64,000 nt of DNA from Parapedobacter composti (GCF_900112315.1 NZ_FOLL01000012.1:87149-151148), one strand, 5' to 3'; shown: positions 37,019 through 47,169, counted from the stretch's first letter. Program-made: numbers and translations. Notes: a model not told the origin generated them from the sequence alone.

Positions 37019-38338
37019 TCAGTGGGTAATGAGTGCTGGCAGTTCGGTGATTTCCACTTCACCGGTGGCTGCAATCTCCTTGAATCTGACAGGTACCACT
37101 TCGTTTACCAGCAACGGGTCGTATGGTGTGCGTACCTTTACGTAATTGCGGCTGAAGCCGTGCATGTAGCCATCTTTGATATCCCCTTCAAATAAAACAT
37201 CACCATTTTTACCCAATTGGCTTTCGTAAAATGCCCGCCGTTTTTTGTCAGACAGGATGTGCAGCATCTTGCTGCGCTCGCCACGCTGCGACCCCGGAAC
37301 CGCACCCTGCATCTGTGCGGCAATGGTGTTTTCCCGTTCAGAGTAGGTGAATACGTGCAGGTACGCAATATCCAAATCATTAAGAAACCGGTAGGTGTCC
37401 AGAAAATCCTCGTGCGTTTCGCCCGGAAAGCCCACAATGACATCCACGCCGATGCAGCAATCAGGCATCAACTGTTTTATTTTAGCCACGCGACTGGCGT
37501 AAAGCTCCCTACGGTAACGTCGGCGCATTAATCCAAGCACGTTATTTGAACCCGATTGAAGTGGGATATGGAAATGGGGGACAAAGCGGCGTGATTGGGC
37601 AACGAATGCTATGATCTCGTCGCTCAGTAAATTAGGTTCGATAGATGATATGCGGAAGCGGTCGATACCGTCCACATTTTCCAATGCTTTCACCAGGTCA
37701 AAGAAGCGATCTTCCCGTTTGCCATTGCGAATACCGAAGTCACCAATGTTGACACCGGTAAGCACGATTTCCTTTACGCCAGAGGCAGCGATGTTTTCTG
37801 CTTGTTCTACCAGATCGGAAATCGTTCCGCTCCGGCTGGCACCCCTCGCCAATGGAATGGTACAGAAGGTGCAAGAATAGTCGCAGCCATCTTGTACTTT
37901 CAGAAAGGTACGGGTACGGTCGCCTATGGAAAATGCGGGGACAAATGCATTGGTCTCGGCTATCGGAGCATTATATACAACCGCTTTCGCTTGTTTAGCC
38001 AAGTCGCTAATATGCTCAATGATGTTGAATTTTTCGGCTGCGCCCAACACCAGATCCACGCCTGGTATTTCGGTGATTTCACGTGGTTTAAGCTGGGCAT
38101 AACACCCCACAACAACGATATAGGCACCTGGTGAATGATGCAGTGCTTCCCTGACCACCTTTCTGCATTTTTTATCGGCATTTTCGGTTACAGAACAGGT
38201 GTTAATCACGTAAATATCGGCCCCCTCATTAAACGGAACGGGGGCATAGCCCGCCTGTTGGAAGAGACGGCTGATGGAGGACGTTTCCGAAAAATTCAGT
38301 TTACATCCCAACGTGTAGAAAGCGACCTTTTTGCTCAT
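37019..38338 (-). CDS. mtaB: tRNA t6A37 methylthiotransferase MtaB
   Basis: Radical-SAM enzyme that converts t6A37 to ms2t6A in ANN-decoding tRNAs. 439 residues from ATG 38338 ([21 protein letters not shown], the invariant start with TLGCKLN); the frame runs upstream through thyA's region but is not needed. Cluster Cys: [21 protein letters not shown] and VVGCYAQ. The radical-SAM triad is CDYSCTFC, and a TRAM-like C terminus follows. It is divergent from thyA, sharing a 60-bp promoter region. Confidence 0.95.
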   Translation of the reverse strand: MSKKVAFYTLGCKLNFSETSSISRLFQQAGYAPVPFNEGADIYVINTCSVTENADKKCRKVVREALHHSPGAYIVVVGCYAQLKPREITEIPGVDLVLGAAEKFNIIEHISDLAKQAKAVVYNAPIAETNAFVPAFSIGDRTRTFLKVQDGCDYSCTFCTIPLARGASRSGTISDLVEQAENIAASGVKEIVLTGVNIGDFGIRNGKREDRFFDLVKALENVDGIDRFRISSIEPNLLSDEIIAFVAQSRRFVPHFHIPLQSGSNNVLGLMRRRYRRELYASRVAKIKQLMPDCCIGVDVIVGFPGETHEDFLDTYRFLNDLDIAYLHVFTYSERENTIAAQMQGAVPGSQRGERSKMLHILSDKKRRAFYESQLGKNGDVLFEGDIKDGYMHGFSRNYVKVRTPYDPLLVNEVVPVRFKEIAATGEVEITELPALITH

Positions 38339-38347
38339 TTGAAGGGG

Positions 38348-38375
38348 CAAAGATACAAAATTCTGTTTATCTTTA
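38348..38375. promoter_or_regulatory. Divergent mtaB / thyA promoters
   Basis: On the minus strand TATCTTTG occupies 38355-38348, with 9 nt to the mtaB ATG at 38338. On the plus strand TATCTTTA at 38368-38375 is one base off consensus, with 23 nt to the thyA ATG at 38399. The two boxes lie within 28 bp of each other. Confidence 0.55.
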
Positions 38376-38398
38376 CCCACAGAAAAGGAAGGGATACG

Positions 38399-39220
38399 AT
38401 GAAGCAATACCTTGATTTGATGCGCCATGTCTATGCAAACGGCGTGGATAAGCAGGACCGGACGGGTACCGGTACACGCAGTGTCTTCGGATACCAAATG
38501 CGGTTTGATCTCAAGGCGGGTTTCCCGTTGGTGACGACTAAGAAAGTGCACATGCGTTCTATCATCCATGAGCTTATCTGGTTTCTCCGCGGCGATACCA
38601 ATATTCGTTACCTCAAAGAGAACGGGGTGAGTATTTGGGATGAGTGGGCAGATGAGCAGGGTAACCTCGGGCCGGTATATGGCTCGCAATGGCGGTCATG
38701 GCCCACGCCGGATGGACGGCATATTGATCAGATTAAGCAAGTTGTCCAGCAGTTGAAGCAGAACCCTGATTCACGTCGCATCATTGTGTCGGCTTGGAAT
38801 GTAGCCGAAATCGAAAAGATGGCGCTGCCGCCATGCCATGCCTTTTTCCAGTTTTACGTGGCACCGGCTGACCCGGGCAGGGGCGTGTATAAACCTCAGC
38901 TTTCCTGCCAGCTATATCAGCGCAGCGCTGATATTTTCCTTGGTGTACCGTTTAATATTGCATCATATGCATTGTTAACCATGATGGTGGCACAGGTTTG
39001 TGATATGGAAGCCGCTGAATTCATACATACTTTTGGCGATGCTCATTTGTATAGCAATCATTTCGAGCAGGTGGAACTCCAGTTAACCCGCGAACCTAAG
39101 CCGCTGCCGTTAATGGTAATCAATCCTGCCGTAACGGATATTTTTGCTTTCAGATATGAAGATTTCCAATTGATGAATTACGAACCGCATCCGCATATCA
39201 AGGCACCGGTTGCTGTATAA
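38399..39220 (+). CDS. thyA: Thymidylate synthase
   Basis: Makes dTMP from dUMP with methylene-tetrahydrofolate. 273 residues from ATG 38399 ([31 protein letters not shown]); the frame opens earlier, but this is the family start. The catalytic Cys is in [13 protein letters not shown]; the paired Arg in [11 protein letters not shown] and the Asp/Asn of the dUMP site ([14 protein letters not shown]) are present. The end is near canonical ([10 protein letters not shown]). folA follows 9 nt later, the usual pairing since ThyA oxidises folate and DHFR recovers it. Confidence 0.98.
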   Translation: MKQYLDLMRHVYANGVDKQDRTGTGTRSVFGYQMRFDLKAGFPLVTTKKVHMRSIIHELIWFLRGDTNIRYLKENGVSIWDEWADEQGNLGPVYGSQWRSWPTPDGRHIDQIKQVVQQLKQNPDSRRIIVSAWNVAEIEKMALPPCHAFFQFYVAPADPGRGVYKPQLSCQLYQRSADIFLGVPFNIASYALLTMMVAQVCDMEAAEFIHTFGDAHLYSNHFEQVELQLTREPKPLPLMVINPAVTDIFAFRYEDFQLMNYEPHPHIKAPVAV

Positions 39221-39229
39221 TCCCTTGCT

Positions 39230-39736
39230 ATGGAAAGGCCATCTTGTACATCCATTATTGTTGCTGCAGCTGAAAATAACGCCATAGGAAAAGACAACCG
39301 CTTATTATGGCATTTGCCCAATGACCTGAAATTTTTCAAGCAGACCACTACCGGACATTCGGTTATCATGGGGCGCAAGACATACGAATCGATGGGCAGG
39401 CCGTTGCCGAATCGCCGGAATATCATCATTACCCGTCAGCCCGATTATCACGTGGAGGGGGGCGAGGTGGTACATTCCCTGGATGCGGCATTCGAATTAT
39501 GCGCTGGTGAAGATGAGGCATTTGTAATAGGTGGAGGCGAAATTTACCGGCAGGCCCTTCCGCTGGTCAACCGCATATACCTTACGCGCGTACATACCCG
39601 GGTGGATGGCGATAGTTATTTTCCGGAATTCAGCGGAAACGGGTGGACGCTTGTGGGTGCAGCGTACCACGTTGCCGATGCGCGGCACGCCTATGGCTAT
39701 ACATTCGAGGTCTATGAACGTAAGCAACAACCTTAA
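39230..39736 (+). CDS. folA: Dihydrofolate reductase
   Basis: Regenerates tetrahydrofolate with NADPH. 168 residues. Landmarks: IIVAAAENNAIGKDNRLLWHLPNDLKFFK (active-site Trp, Asp), GHSVIMGRKTYESMGRPLPNRRNIIITRQ and AFVIGGGEIYRQAL. It is in an operon with thyA (9-nt gap). The next gene starts 23 nt before its stop. Confidence 0.97.
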   Translation: MERPSCTSIIVAAAENNAIGKDNRLLWHLPNDLKFFKQTTTGHSVIMGRKTYESMGRPLPNRRNIIITRQPDYHVEGGEVVHSLDAAFELCAGEDEAFVIGGGEIYRQALPLVNRIYLTRVHTRVDGDSYFPEFSGNGWTLVGAAYHVADARHAYGYTFEVYERKQQP

Positions 39737-40607
39737 ACGGCGCCTGCTCCGAAATGGTTTATTGATGGCTGCTAAGGTGATCGGCTGGGTGGCTATCAGT
39801 TATGCGCTTACTGTCCGTACCGACATTTTTATTAAACATCCGGTCTTGGCCAATGTCGCCTACGGTATCAATACCTTCCTCACCGGAAGTATTCTGATTT
39901 CCATTGCCCGGTTCATGTTTATTTCCCTGTATCGGCAGCGTAACCAGCGGAATAACCGGGTGCGGGGGAATTATGTGTTAGGCATCAACCAAATTGGTGC
40001 CATTCTGAACGTAGGGTTCGGTATACTGGGGCTGATGTTGGCTTTCGGTATCGACCCTAAAGAATTCCTTACCAGCATAACCATCGTGGCTATGGCTATT
40101 GCGCTGCTTTTTAAGGATTACATTACCAATATGATCAGTGGCCTGATCATTATGTTTTCCGACCAGTTTACCATCGGCGACAATGTGAGAATCGGTGAAC
40201 ACAAAGGCAAGATAGTAGACATTACCTTGGCCAACATCATGGTCAAAAATGAAGATGATGACGTTGTTTTAATACCCAACAACACCGCATTTACGGCCAA
40301 TATCATCAACCAGTCCCTGCAGAATTCGAGGAAGCTCTCCATGGATTTCGAATTGCCATTGGCGCATTCCTATAATCAAGATAAATTGGCCAGCAGTTTG
40401 CAGGGGGTGATTGACCGATACGCTTCGGACATCGTGGTGGGCAGTTTCCAGTTCAGGGTGGTTGGGGTTGAAAAAGACTCCGTGCATTACAAATTGCAAT
40501 TTTTCACGACCAAGAAAGACAGTGCCATACGGAAAAAGATCCGCAACGACCTTTACCAGCGTGTTATTGCCTATGACGCGGAGCAGGCTGCCCAGACCAA
40601 GGGGTAA
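39714..40607 (+). CDS. MscS-family mechanosensitive channel
   Basis: 297 residues from ATG 39714, overlapping folA by 23 nt. Three or four N-terminal helices are followed by the pore helix and the MscS beta domain (NMISGLIIMFSDQFTIGDNVRIGEHKGKIVDITLANIMVKNEDDDVVLIPNNTAF). It opens on membrane tension to release solutes during hypo-osmotic shock, or in this group may have a related regulatory role. Its stop codon directly abuts the stop of convergent coaA with no spacer base. Confidence 0.9.
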   Translation: MNVSNNLKRRLLRNGLLMAAKVIGWVAISYALTVRTDIFIKHPVLANVAYGINTFLTGSILISIARFMFISLYRQRNQRNNRVRGNYVLGINQIGAILNVGFGILGLMLAFGIDPKEFLTSITIVAMAIALLFKDYITNMISGLIIMFSDQFTIGDNVRIGEHKGKIVDITLANIMVKNEDDDVVLIPNNTAFTANIINQSLQNSRKLSMDFELPLAHSYNQDKLASSLQGVIDRYASDIVVGSFQFRVVGVEKDSVHYKLQFFTTKKDSAIRKKIRNDLYQRVIAYDAEQAAQTKG

Positions 40608-41564
40608 CTATACTTTTCTGATTTTTACGCTTTTGACAAAATGATGGCTGCCTTTTTCAAGGATCAGGTCAGCGCGGAACCTTGTGGGCAGGATATTTTT
40701 GATGAGATTCGGCTTATTAATCTCATTCCAGATGTTCGTTGCCATGGCGATACTCTCTTCAACCGTCAGGTCGGCATACCGGTGAAAATAAGACGCTGGA
40801 TCTTGAAATGCCGTCTTGCGCAGCCACTGGAACCGTTGGATGTACCATTGCAGCAAATTTTCGGGGTCAGCATCCACATATATCGAATAATCAAAAAAGT
40901 CTGATACAAACACCCCCGGGCCCCGGTGTTTCCCTTTTACATTAACCTGCAGAACGTTTATACCCTCTACAATCAGCACATCCGGTTGCGCCACCCATTG
41001 CAGCTTGTCGGGTATAATATCGTAAACCAGGTGGGAATATACGGGGGCGGATACCAGTTCTTTGCCTGATTTGATATCCGAAAGGAATCCCAGCAGCCGC
41101 CGGGTGTCATAACTTTCCGGAAACCCCTTGCGATTGAGTATTCCCCGTTCTTCCAGGTAGCGGTTAGGATATAGGAAGCCATCGGTAGTGATTAGGTCTA
41201 CCTTGGGGTTGCCGGGTGCAAGCGACAGGACTTTTTGGAGCACCCGGGCGGTGGTGCTTTTACCGGCCGCTACGCTTCCGGCTATGCCGATAATAAACGG
41301 AAGCCGCTTGGTATGGTTGTTGAAAAACGCATTGGCGTTCTGGTGCAGTTGTTGGTAGCATTCCATGTGCAACTGCAGCAAGTGACTTAACGGAAAATAC
41401 ACGTCCTCAATTTCCTGCATAGTCAAAGGTTCGTTGAGGGCATTAAGTTTATGGATGTCCTCGTCAGCTATGGGGTAGGATAGGTGGCCGTTAAGTTTCT
41501 TCCATTCGTCACGCGAAATGTTCCTGAACGGAGAGTAAGCGATGCTGTTTCCTGTGTTGACCAT
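40608..41564 (-). CDS. coaA: Pantothenate kinase, type I (CoaA)
   Basis: First step of coenzyme A synthesis. 318 residues, matching bacterial type I kinase. P-loop [18 protein letters not shown] (about residues 93-110), [45 protein letters not shown] and [24 protein letters not shown] are the family blocks. It is downstream of mgsA on the minus strand (42-bp gap), likely co-transcribed. Confidence 0.96.
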   Translation of the reverse strand: MVNTGNSIAYSPFRNISRDEWKKLNGHLSYPIADEDIHKLNALNEPLTMQEIEDVYFPLSHLLQLHMECYQQLHQNANAFFNNHTKRLPFIIGIAGSVAAGKSTTARVLQKVLSLAPGNPKVDLITTDGFLYPNRYLEERGILNRKGFPESYDTRRLLGFLSDIKSGKELVSAPVYSHLVYDIIPDKLQWVAQPDVLIVEGINVLQVNVKGKHRGPGVFVSDFFDYSIYVDADPENLLQWYIQRFQWLRKTAFQDPASYFHRYADLTVEESIAMATNIWNEINKPNLIKNILPTRFRADLILEKGSHHFVKSVKIRKV

Positions 41565-41606
41565 TCCAAAAAAGGGTTGGAGGCTGCAAACTTAGGGAAA
41601 AATATT

Positions 41607-41975
41607 TTAAAGTAGTCCTTTCAGGATCAGCTCACCAGTAGCCGGATTGGTGGCCAATGGTACATCGTATACATCGCACACCCGCATAAGCATCTGGATA
41701 TCCGGTTCATGGGCGTGTTTGCCAAGCGGATCGCGGAAAAAGATTATCGCATCCACCTTTCCTTCGGCAGCAAGCGCTGCAATCTGTGCGTCCCCTCCCT
41801 TTGGGCCGCTCAATTTAAGTTCCACATTCAGGCCAGTCTGCCGGATATAAGAGCCGGTGGTGCCTGTTGCTATAAGCTTCACGTTCCGCAGTCTCTCAAT
41901 ATGATCTTTAACAAATCCCACCATCTCCGGCTTTTTGCCGTCATGGGCAATGAGTGCAATTGTTTTCTGTTCCAT
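41607..41975 (-). CDS. mgsA: Methylglyoxal synthase
   Basis: Converts DHAP to methylglyoxal and phosphate, a glycolytic bypass relieving phosphate limitation. 122 residues, the compact form. Start MEQKTIALIAHDGKK, phosphate site ATGTTGSYIR, GPKGGDAQIAALAAEGKVDAIIFFRDPLGKHAHEPDIQMLMR with the catalytic Asp residues and His. It lies in the minus-strand run patatin-mgsA-coaA. Its substrate links it to fbaA at 2025, but the two are far apart. Confidence 0.96.
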   Translation of the reverse strand: MEQKTIALIAHDGKKPEMVGFVKDHIERLRNVKLIATGTTGSYIRQTGLNVELKLSGPKGGDAQIAALAAEGKVDAIIFFRDPLGKHAHEPDIQMLMRVCDVYDVPLATNPATGELILKGLL

Positions 41976-41999
41976 TGTAGTATGATTGAGGTATTCACA

Positions 42000-43055
42000 T
42001 TATGACTTCAAACTCAAAAAGCGCCAAGGGCTTCTGGCTTGGGTATGTTCATGTTCTTTGATGAGCGTCTCCACCAATTGGTTGATAAGATCGTTGTTTT
42101 CGCTAACCATCTGATCGCCCAAGGCTACCAGTTTCTGGATGTTGTTGCGGTCGGCGGCATCAAGTTCTTCCCTAATGCTGTGCAGGTTGCTCGGTTCAAT
42201 GCGGATATATTGCCCGTCTTTGCCGGCCGACTTATACAGTTGCCGTAAAAAGAAGTCGCTGCTTTCGGCAGCGCCGCTCATCATGATATCTATCAAAGCA
42301 GGCCCGATGGATAGTGCCCGGCTTTTCTTGAAATGTTCATAGTCATAGGCTTTTCGCGACCGCCCCGTGCCTAATGACAAGATAGCGATGTCGTTCACTT
42401 TGGTTTCGTTGAACGCCTTGGTTACTTCAGACAGTGCGCTCATGGAGGGGTTGGGTGCAAACACTCCGCCATCCAGCAGCGGATAACGTGTGCCGCTCAT
42501 GGAGTATACTTCTGCTACACTGAAATAAGTAGGCGCAGCCGATGTGGCGCGGCATACATCACGCAAGTAGAAGTCGCGCGTATTGCCCCGCATTATAGCT
42601 GCCTGTTGACGGAAGAAATGGGTTTTCCGGAGCTCGATATTGTAGGCTGTGACAATGCAGGGCTTTAGCAGTTGGCTTAGTTTAGTGCCCCCGAAGTAGG
42701 TGGCAAGCACATGTTCCAGGTTGACGGCAGGATACCTTTCGCTTAGCAAGCCGAATTTAGCGACGAGTCTCCGTAAAAAACCTGCCTTGAAAATGTCGGC
42801 GCCGTGGGTCACGTACAGGTCCAACGCTTCCTGGGCCGTGAATTTTGGTTTGGTGGGGTGCTGTTCATCCGGGCAAAGGAGTAAGCAAATCAGGATTCCG
42901 CCGGTACTGGTGCCGGCAAAGAAATCGAAGTAATCCACAATAGCGGCGTCCGGATTGCCGCTTTGGCGTTTTAACCTGCGTTCCAATGCGGCAAGCAGCA
43001 TGCCCGGAATGATGCCCCGTATGCCTCCGCCGTCTATCGATAGAATTTTCTTCAT
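42000..43055 (-). CDS. Patatin-like phospholipase
   Basis: 351 residues from ATG 43055 (MKKILSIDGGGIRGIIPG, oxyanion motif); the frame starts at 43091, but the extra 12 residues lack support. Nucleophile motif GTSTGG (about 54-59) and the Asp dyad in LLDGGVFAPNPSM are present, so it should be an active lipid hydrolase. No signal peptide, so cytosolic. It heads the run to mgsA and coaA. CapV of CBASS is a patatin, but no cyclase, Cap2/3 or other defence gene is nearby, so a lipid-turnover role is the sober reading. Confidence 0.88.
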   Translation of the reverse strand: MKKILSIDGGGIRGIIPGMLLAALERRLKRQSGNPDAAIVDYFDFFAGTSTGGILICLLLCPDEQHPTKPKFTAQEALDLYVTHGADIFKAGFLRRLVAKFGLLSERYPAVNLEHVLATYFGGTKLSQLLKPCIVTAYNIELRKTHFFRQQAAIMRGNTRDFYLRDVCRATSAAPTYFSVAEVYSMSGTRYPLLDGGVFAPNPSMSALSEVTKAFNETKVNDIAILSLGTGRSRKAYDYEHFKKSRALSIGPALIDIMMSGAAESSDFFLRQLYKSAGKDGQYIRIEPSNLHSIREELDAADRNNIQKLVALGDQMVSENNDLINQLVETLIKEHEHTQARSPWRFLSLKS

Positions 43056-43433
43056 CGGTAATCTTTGTGGGTAAAAATAGGCTTTTTCCAATAATTTTTT
43101 TAACGCCGGTATTTGTGGGATGGTCGGTGTTTTTTTGCTGTTTGATTATATTTTTTTGTGATTTTTGTAGTTTTAATTGGTGGATTTTTGTATTTGTTTC
43201 ATAAATATTGAATTTGTTGTGGTATTATGTTTGTATTTTTTGGCTTTTTTGAATAAAAAACTAATAAAATTGCGCTATTTGACATATAAAAATATAGTAT
43301 ATTAAAAAATATATTTATTTTTTTTGAAATTTATCAACAATAAAATTGTTTTATTGAAATATTTGTACATATTTGCGGTGATAATTGTTTGATTTTAAAC
43401 TTTAACCGTATTTTCTAACTAATTTGAAGTATT
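43056..43433. other. 378-bp AT-rich intergenic region before amt
   Basis: Strongly T-rich on the plus strand, without an ORF of note. It must carry the amt promoter: CATATTTG just before 43380 is one base off the -7 box. It may also hold nitrogen-responsive sites, but no clear repeats or palindromes were found. Also upstream region of the divergent patatin gene. Confidence 0.6.
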
Positions 43434-44771
43434 ATGGAATTATTTACTGCGAATTTTCCTTGCCTGGCTGAAATGTTTAGTGCAGGGGCGGCTTTTCCTT
43501 TGTTATCAGTGATGGCGCAGGAAGCAGCCGTGGAAGGCCCGTCCGTGACGGATGTGCTGCTGACCGCAAACAACATTTGGATGATGGTGGCAGCCGCGTT
43601 GGTGTTTATCATGCACTTAGGTTTTGCCGGTGTAGAGGCTGGTTTTACACAGGCGAAGAATACTGTGAATATCCTCTTCAAAAATACGCTTACTCCGGTG
43701 CTGGGAGTTGTTACGTATGCGTTGATTGGGTTTGCATTGATGTACCCCGGCGATTTTAATGGATTTTTCGGCTTTAATGTAGATAGCTGGAATACCATTT
43801 GGTTCTCACCAGGGAATGCTGACATTACTGCCGGATACGCTGACGGGGGGTATACCTTTTGGACTGATTTTTTCTTTCAGGCCATGTTTGCTGCTACTTG
43901 TGCCACCATTGTCTCGGGTGCAGTTGCTGAGCGCATAAAATTGAGTGCTTACTTAACGTTCACGCTTTGTTTTGTAAGTTTTGTTTACCCGCTCATTGGC
44001 AGTTGGAAATGGGGCGGTGGATTTTTGGATGAACTTGGTTTCGTGGACTTTGCTGGTTCCACCCTTGTCCATTCTGTTGGAGGATGGGGCGCTCTGATAG
44101 GTATCTGGCTGTTGGGGCCGCGTATCGGTAAATATGAGAACGGCAAAACCAGCGAAATCGCAGGTTCTTCCGTCCCCTTGGCAACTATCGGTGTTTTTCT
44201 GCTATGGTTGGGATGGTTTGGGTTCAACGGTGGCTCCGTGCTTTCGGCTGACCCCGGACTGGTTTCGTTGGTGTTGACGACAACGGTTTTGGGTGCTTGC
44301 GGCGGCGCCATCGGCGGTCACTTCACAAGTATGATTGCGATGAAACGTATTGACTTTGGTATGGTACTCAATGGTGTCTTGGCGGGTTTGGTGGGCATCA
44401 CCGCCAGTGCGGATATTATTACACCTTTAGAAGCGCTGATAATTGGGGGCATTGCCGGGATATTGGTAGTATTTTCAGTGATGCTGCTGGATAAACTGAA
44501 ACTCGATGACTGCGTAGGTGCTGTATCGGTTCATTTGACCTGCGGTATCTGGGGGACACTGGCCACGGGGATCTTTGGCGAAGGCGCATCGTTCATGCCG
44601 CAATTGTACGGTGTGCTTGCATGTGGGGCTGCCGCGTCTATCGGTGCATTCATTATTTTCTCCATCATTAAAGCTACGATAGGTCTTCGGGTTAGCCCAG
44701 AAATGGAGAAGCATGGGCTGGACAGTGAAGAGCATGGGATCCGTGGTTATACGATTTTGATGGAAGATTAA
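43434..44771 (+). CDS. amtB: Ammonium transporter (Amt family)
   Basis: 445 residues. An N-terminal signal-like helix (FSAGAAFPLLSVMA) precedes NNIWMMVAAALVFIMHLGFAGVEAGFT and ten further helices. Twin pore histidines: TLVHSVGGWGALIG and AVSVHLTCGIWGTLATG; the Phe gate region MFAATCATIVSGAVAERIK is present. It conducts ammonium/ammonia for nitrogen assimilation. No glnK/PII gene is adjacent, although PII normally gates AmtB; an outer-membrane porin gene follows 129 bp later on the same strand. Confidence 0.96.
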   Translation: MELFTANFPCLAEMFSAGAAFPLLSVMAQEAAVEGPSVTDVLLTANNIWMMVAAALVFIMHLGFAGVEAGFTQAKNTVNILFKNTLTPVLGVVTYALIGFALMYPGDFNGFFGFNVDSWNTIWFSPGNADITAGYADGGYTFWTDFFFQAMFAATCATIVSGAVAERIKLSAYLTFTLCFVSFVYPLIGSWKWGGGFLDELGFVDFAGSTLVHSVGGWGALIGIWLLGPRIGKYENGKTSEIAGSSVPLATIGVFLLWLGWFGFNGGSVLSADPGLVSLVLTTTVLGACGGAIGGHFTSMIAMKRIDFGMVLNGVLAGLVGITASADIITPLEALIIGGIAGILVVFSVMLLDKLKLDDCVGAVSVHLTCGIWGTLATGIFGEGASFMPQLYGVLACGAAASIGAFIIFSIIKATIGLRVSPEMEKHGLDSEEHGIRGYTILMED

Positions 44772-44900
44772 GAAAGAAAAATGGGCGGGATGGGCATTAG
44801 GAACTTGTAGAGTTTCTTATGCCACCACCTGATGTTTATGTTTTGTCTCCTGGTGGTTTGCTTGGAAAGCTCCACGCAGGAGCAAATAACCCTTACAGAT

Positions 44901-45947
44901 ATGAAAAATAGCTATATTTTTAAAAGTCAAACCTTTACTTGGATATTGACCATTTGTACTGTAATTTTAGTACGTGCACAAGACGAATCACTGACGATAT
45001 CGGGATCTGTCGACGCATATTACAAGTATGATTTCGCTGGTTATAAGAACGATGATGGTTTGGGGAACATCCCTACATCTTTCGCCAACGAGCAAAATTC
45101 CGTCTCGCTCGGTATGCTCAATCTCATTCTGGGCAAGACAGTCGGAAAAGCATCGTTTGTCGGTGATGTGTCCTTTGGTCCACGTGGGCAATACCAATCG
45201 CTGCTAAATGGTGGCGATGGAAACACCTTCAATATCCAGAACCTCTATATGAGCTATGCATTCACGGATAAATTTTCGATGACTGCCGGTTTCATGGGCA
45301 CATTTGTCGGGTATGAGATTATCTCTCCTGCCGGGAATTTCAACTATTCCACTTCTTACCTATTTTCAGCTGGGCCGTTTCAGAACGCAGGGATCAAGGC
45401 TCAGTACGAGTTTTCGGACAAGGTAGGGTTGATGGTCGGCCTGTTTAATGACTGGAATGCCTATCAAGACTTCGACGGCGTGTCGGATTTCGGTGCCCAA
45501 CTGCGTATTTCGCCCGTAGATGGTTGGGATGCGTACATCAACTTTCTCACCGGTGGCACCGGCGCTATTATTGATCTTACTACGGCATACCAAGTTACAG
45601 AAGCGATCAATATCGGCCTGAATGCGGCTGATTTCTCCGATTTCGGCGATGGCGATGGCGGTTACTCGGGCGGTGCCCTGTACTTGCAGTATGGCTTCTC
45701 GGATGCTTTTGCATTGGGTGTCAGGGGAGAATACTACAAGGAAAAGGAAGATGGCTGGGCATTCGTTCCTGGCGGGGAGTCCGTAACAGGGCTGACCCTG
45801 TCTGCCAATGTGAAAGCCGGCCCGCTCACGATGATTCCCGAATTCCGGCTTGACAATGGCTCTACGGAGATGTTTTACAAAAACATGGGCCTTGAGCCGA
45901 CCAAAAGCGCCTCGCAGTTTTCTCTTGCGTTGGTATATGCCTTCTGA
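44901..45947 (+). CDS. Outer-membrane beta-barrel porin
   Basis: 348 residues from ATG 44901 with a cleavable signal (MKNSYIFKSQTFTWILTICTVILVRAQDES); the frame opens at 44832 but lacks signal features there. About 14-16 amphipathic strands follow (LTISGSVDAYYKYDF, SVSLGMLNLILGK, PLTMIPEFRLDNGS) ending in LALVYAF with the terminal Phe. Resembles the porin family paired with ammonium transporters in Bacteroidota. It may let ammonium or small nitrogen compounds through the outer membrane; that is inference from position only. Confidence 0.82.
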   Translation: MKNSYIFKSQTFTWILTICTVILVRAQDESLTISGSVDAYYKYDFAGYKNDDGLGNIPTSFANEQNSVSLGMLNLILGKTVGKASFVGDVSFGPRGQYQSLLNGGDGNTFNIQNLYMSYAFTDKFSMTAGFMGTFVGYEIISPAGNFNYSTSYLFSAGPFQNAGIKAQYEFSDKVGLMVGLFNDWNAYQDFDGVSDFGAQLRISPVDGWDAYINFLTGGTGAIIDLTTAYQVTEAINIGLNAADFSDFGDGDGGYSGGALYLQYGFSDAFALGVRGEYYKEKEDGWAFVPGGESVTGLTLSANVKAGPLTMIPEFRLDNGSTEMFYKNMGLEPTKSASQFSLALVYAF

Positions 45948-45982
45948 GGCCTGACAGCAGCGATTGCAAACACATGAATAGA

Positions 45983-46024
45983 CCTAACAGGGGATCTAAA
46001 AATCGCCCTGTTAGGTTTTTTTAG
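45983..46024 (+). terminator. Terminator after the porin gene
   Basis: CCTAACAGGG (45983-45992) pairs with CCCTGTTAGG (46006-46015) across a 13-nt loop, followed by an 8-T run. Confidence 0.9.
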
Positions 46025-46143
46025 TTTATTTTTCTTGCCCAAATGGTACAATTTTTGTATATTTCTAACTGTGGCTGTCTTGGGAGGCCAGCCTATATGG
46101 ATTAATTAATTGATGGTTTAATCTGTTTAAGTTAGAGGGACTT

Positions 46144-46719
46144 ATGGTTAATTTAGCAGTTATGTTTGTTGCCGGTATGGCCATAGGCCATGGCAACCCA
46201 TTGAAGGATGACGTTGGCCGCGATGTCGGCCAGTTCGCCGTGGATCAGCGCGGCAAATTCGTAGTTTACCAGTCGGAAGCGCTGCCAAGCGGGGTTAGTT
46301 TCGCTGCGGTGCAGGAGCAGTTGACGACATTCCTCAATGCAAAGGGGAATAAAACCGAAGTCAGCAGTACCGACCGTCTGCAAAGTCAGGGAAGCGTACC
46401 CATGAAGAAACACGCAGGTATCGGAAATTATGTGGCGGGAAGAATAAACTACACGTTGGTTGTGGAAAACAACAACGGTGAGCTGAATTACTGGTTTACA
46501 GACCTGACCTACCAACCGTACCGCAATGACCGCTATGGCAAGCGCATCGAAGCCACTGCGTCGCCCATTCCGCTGGAAAAGCAACTGAGTAGGGTTAATG
46601 CACAGGTGTGGCAGAAACAGAAGAAATACGCCTACGAAGCTATCGAAGAATTGGCAGGTCAGGTGGCGGATCAGTTGGAAGCCGCAGGGAAACCGCGGGT
46701 AATCACGACAAGCATGTAA
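46144..46719 (+). CDS. DUF4468-like secreted protein (uncharacterised)
   Basis: 191 residues. The N terminus is short and hydrophobic (MVNLAVMFVAGMAIGHG), possibly a signal peptide. The body has mixed alpha/beta content, and the stretch ELNYWFTDLTYQPYRNDRYGKRIEATASPIPLEKQL looks like the DUF4468 (TBP-like fold) family common in Bacteroidota. Function unknown. It stands alone between two terminators. Confidence 0.6.
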   Translation: MVNLAVMFVAGMAIGHGNPLKDDVGRDVGQFAVDQRGKFVVYQSEALPSGVSFAAVQEQLTTFLNAKGNKTEVSSTDRLQSQGSVPMKKHAGIGNYVAGRINYTLVVENNNGELNYWFTDLTYQPYRNDRYGKRIEATASPIPLEKQLSRVNAQVWQKQKKYAYEAIEELAGQVADQLEAAGKPRVITTSM

Positions 46720-46836
46720 TGCAGTAGATGTGGTTCTGATCCAGAAAGGGGGCTGTCTTCTATGTTGAAAAACAATGGTAGCCCCCTAATTACTTCACAT
46801 TTTTATACCTATAGGCACAAAAAGGCCTGTATGTCA

Positions 46837-46871
46837 AAATAGGAAAGCCTTTGGGTTTTCCTATTTTTTTA
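46837..46871 (+). terminator. Terminator downstream of the DUF4468-like gene
   Basis: AAAATAGGAAAGCC pairs with GGTTTTCCTATTTT around TTTG and is followed by more T residues. Confidence 0.75.
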
Positions 46872-47169
46872 CATACGCCAAATAAACTATAAACCACACT
46901 TCTATCATTGCCGTTCTAATCACATCGTTGTCCTGAATGAAAGAACCGACCGATTCCGATTCAGCACTCTCCCGGACCTGTGATTTAAGACGGTGCTTCG
47001 TCATACTCGAAATAAAGCGAGGCTATAATATTCGCTATTCCATACGGAAAAGACGAATTATTTTTATTAGGGCGTGTCAGCGTGGGGCTGTCAATTTGTC
47101 GTTTTATGGGAGGTGGAACGTATCTTGATAACTGGAAGAGCAAATATACCGATAAAATTTAGGCTTACT
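46872..47169. other. Intergenic region upstream of htpG
   Basis: About 300 bp without a convincing gene. TATCTTGA near 47122 is a partial -7 box with a TTTG about 26 bp before it, a plausible htpG promoter about 40 nt upstream of the ATG. No CIRCE (TTAGCACTC-N9-GAGTGCTAA) heat-shock operator was seen. Confidence 0.4.

Noticed and set aside
42000..43055. Patatin as a CBASS effector (CapV)
   Set aside because: No CD-NTase, Cap2/Cap3 or other defence gene is nearby; the neighbours are mgsA and coaA.
46746..46787. GGGGGCT ... AGCCCCC as a terminator after the DUF4468-like gene
   Set aside because: The stem is possible but the loop is long and no T-run follows; the hairpin at 46837 is better.
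46872..47169. CIRCE heat-shock operator before htpG
   Set aside because: No TTAGCACTC/GAGTGCTAA pair is present.
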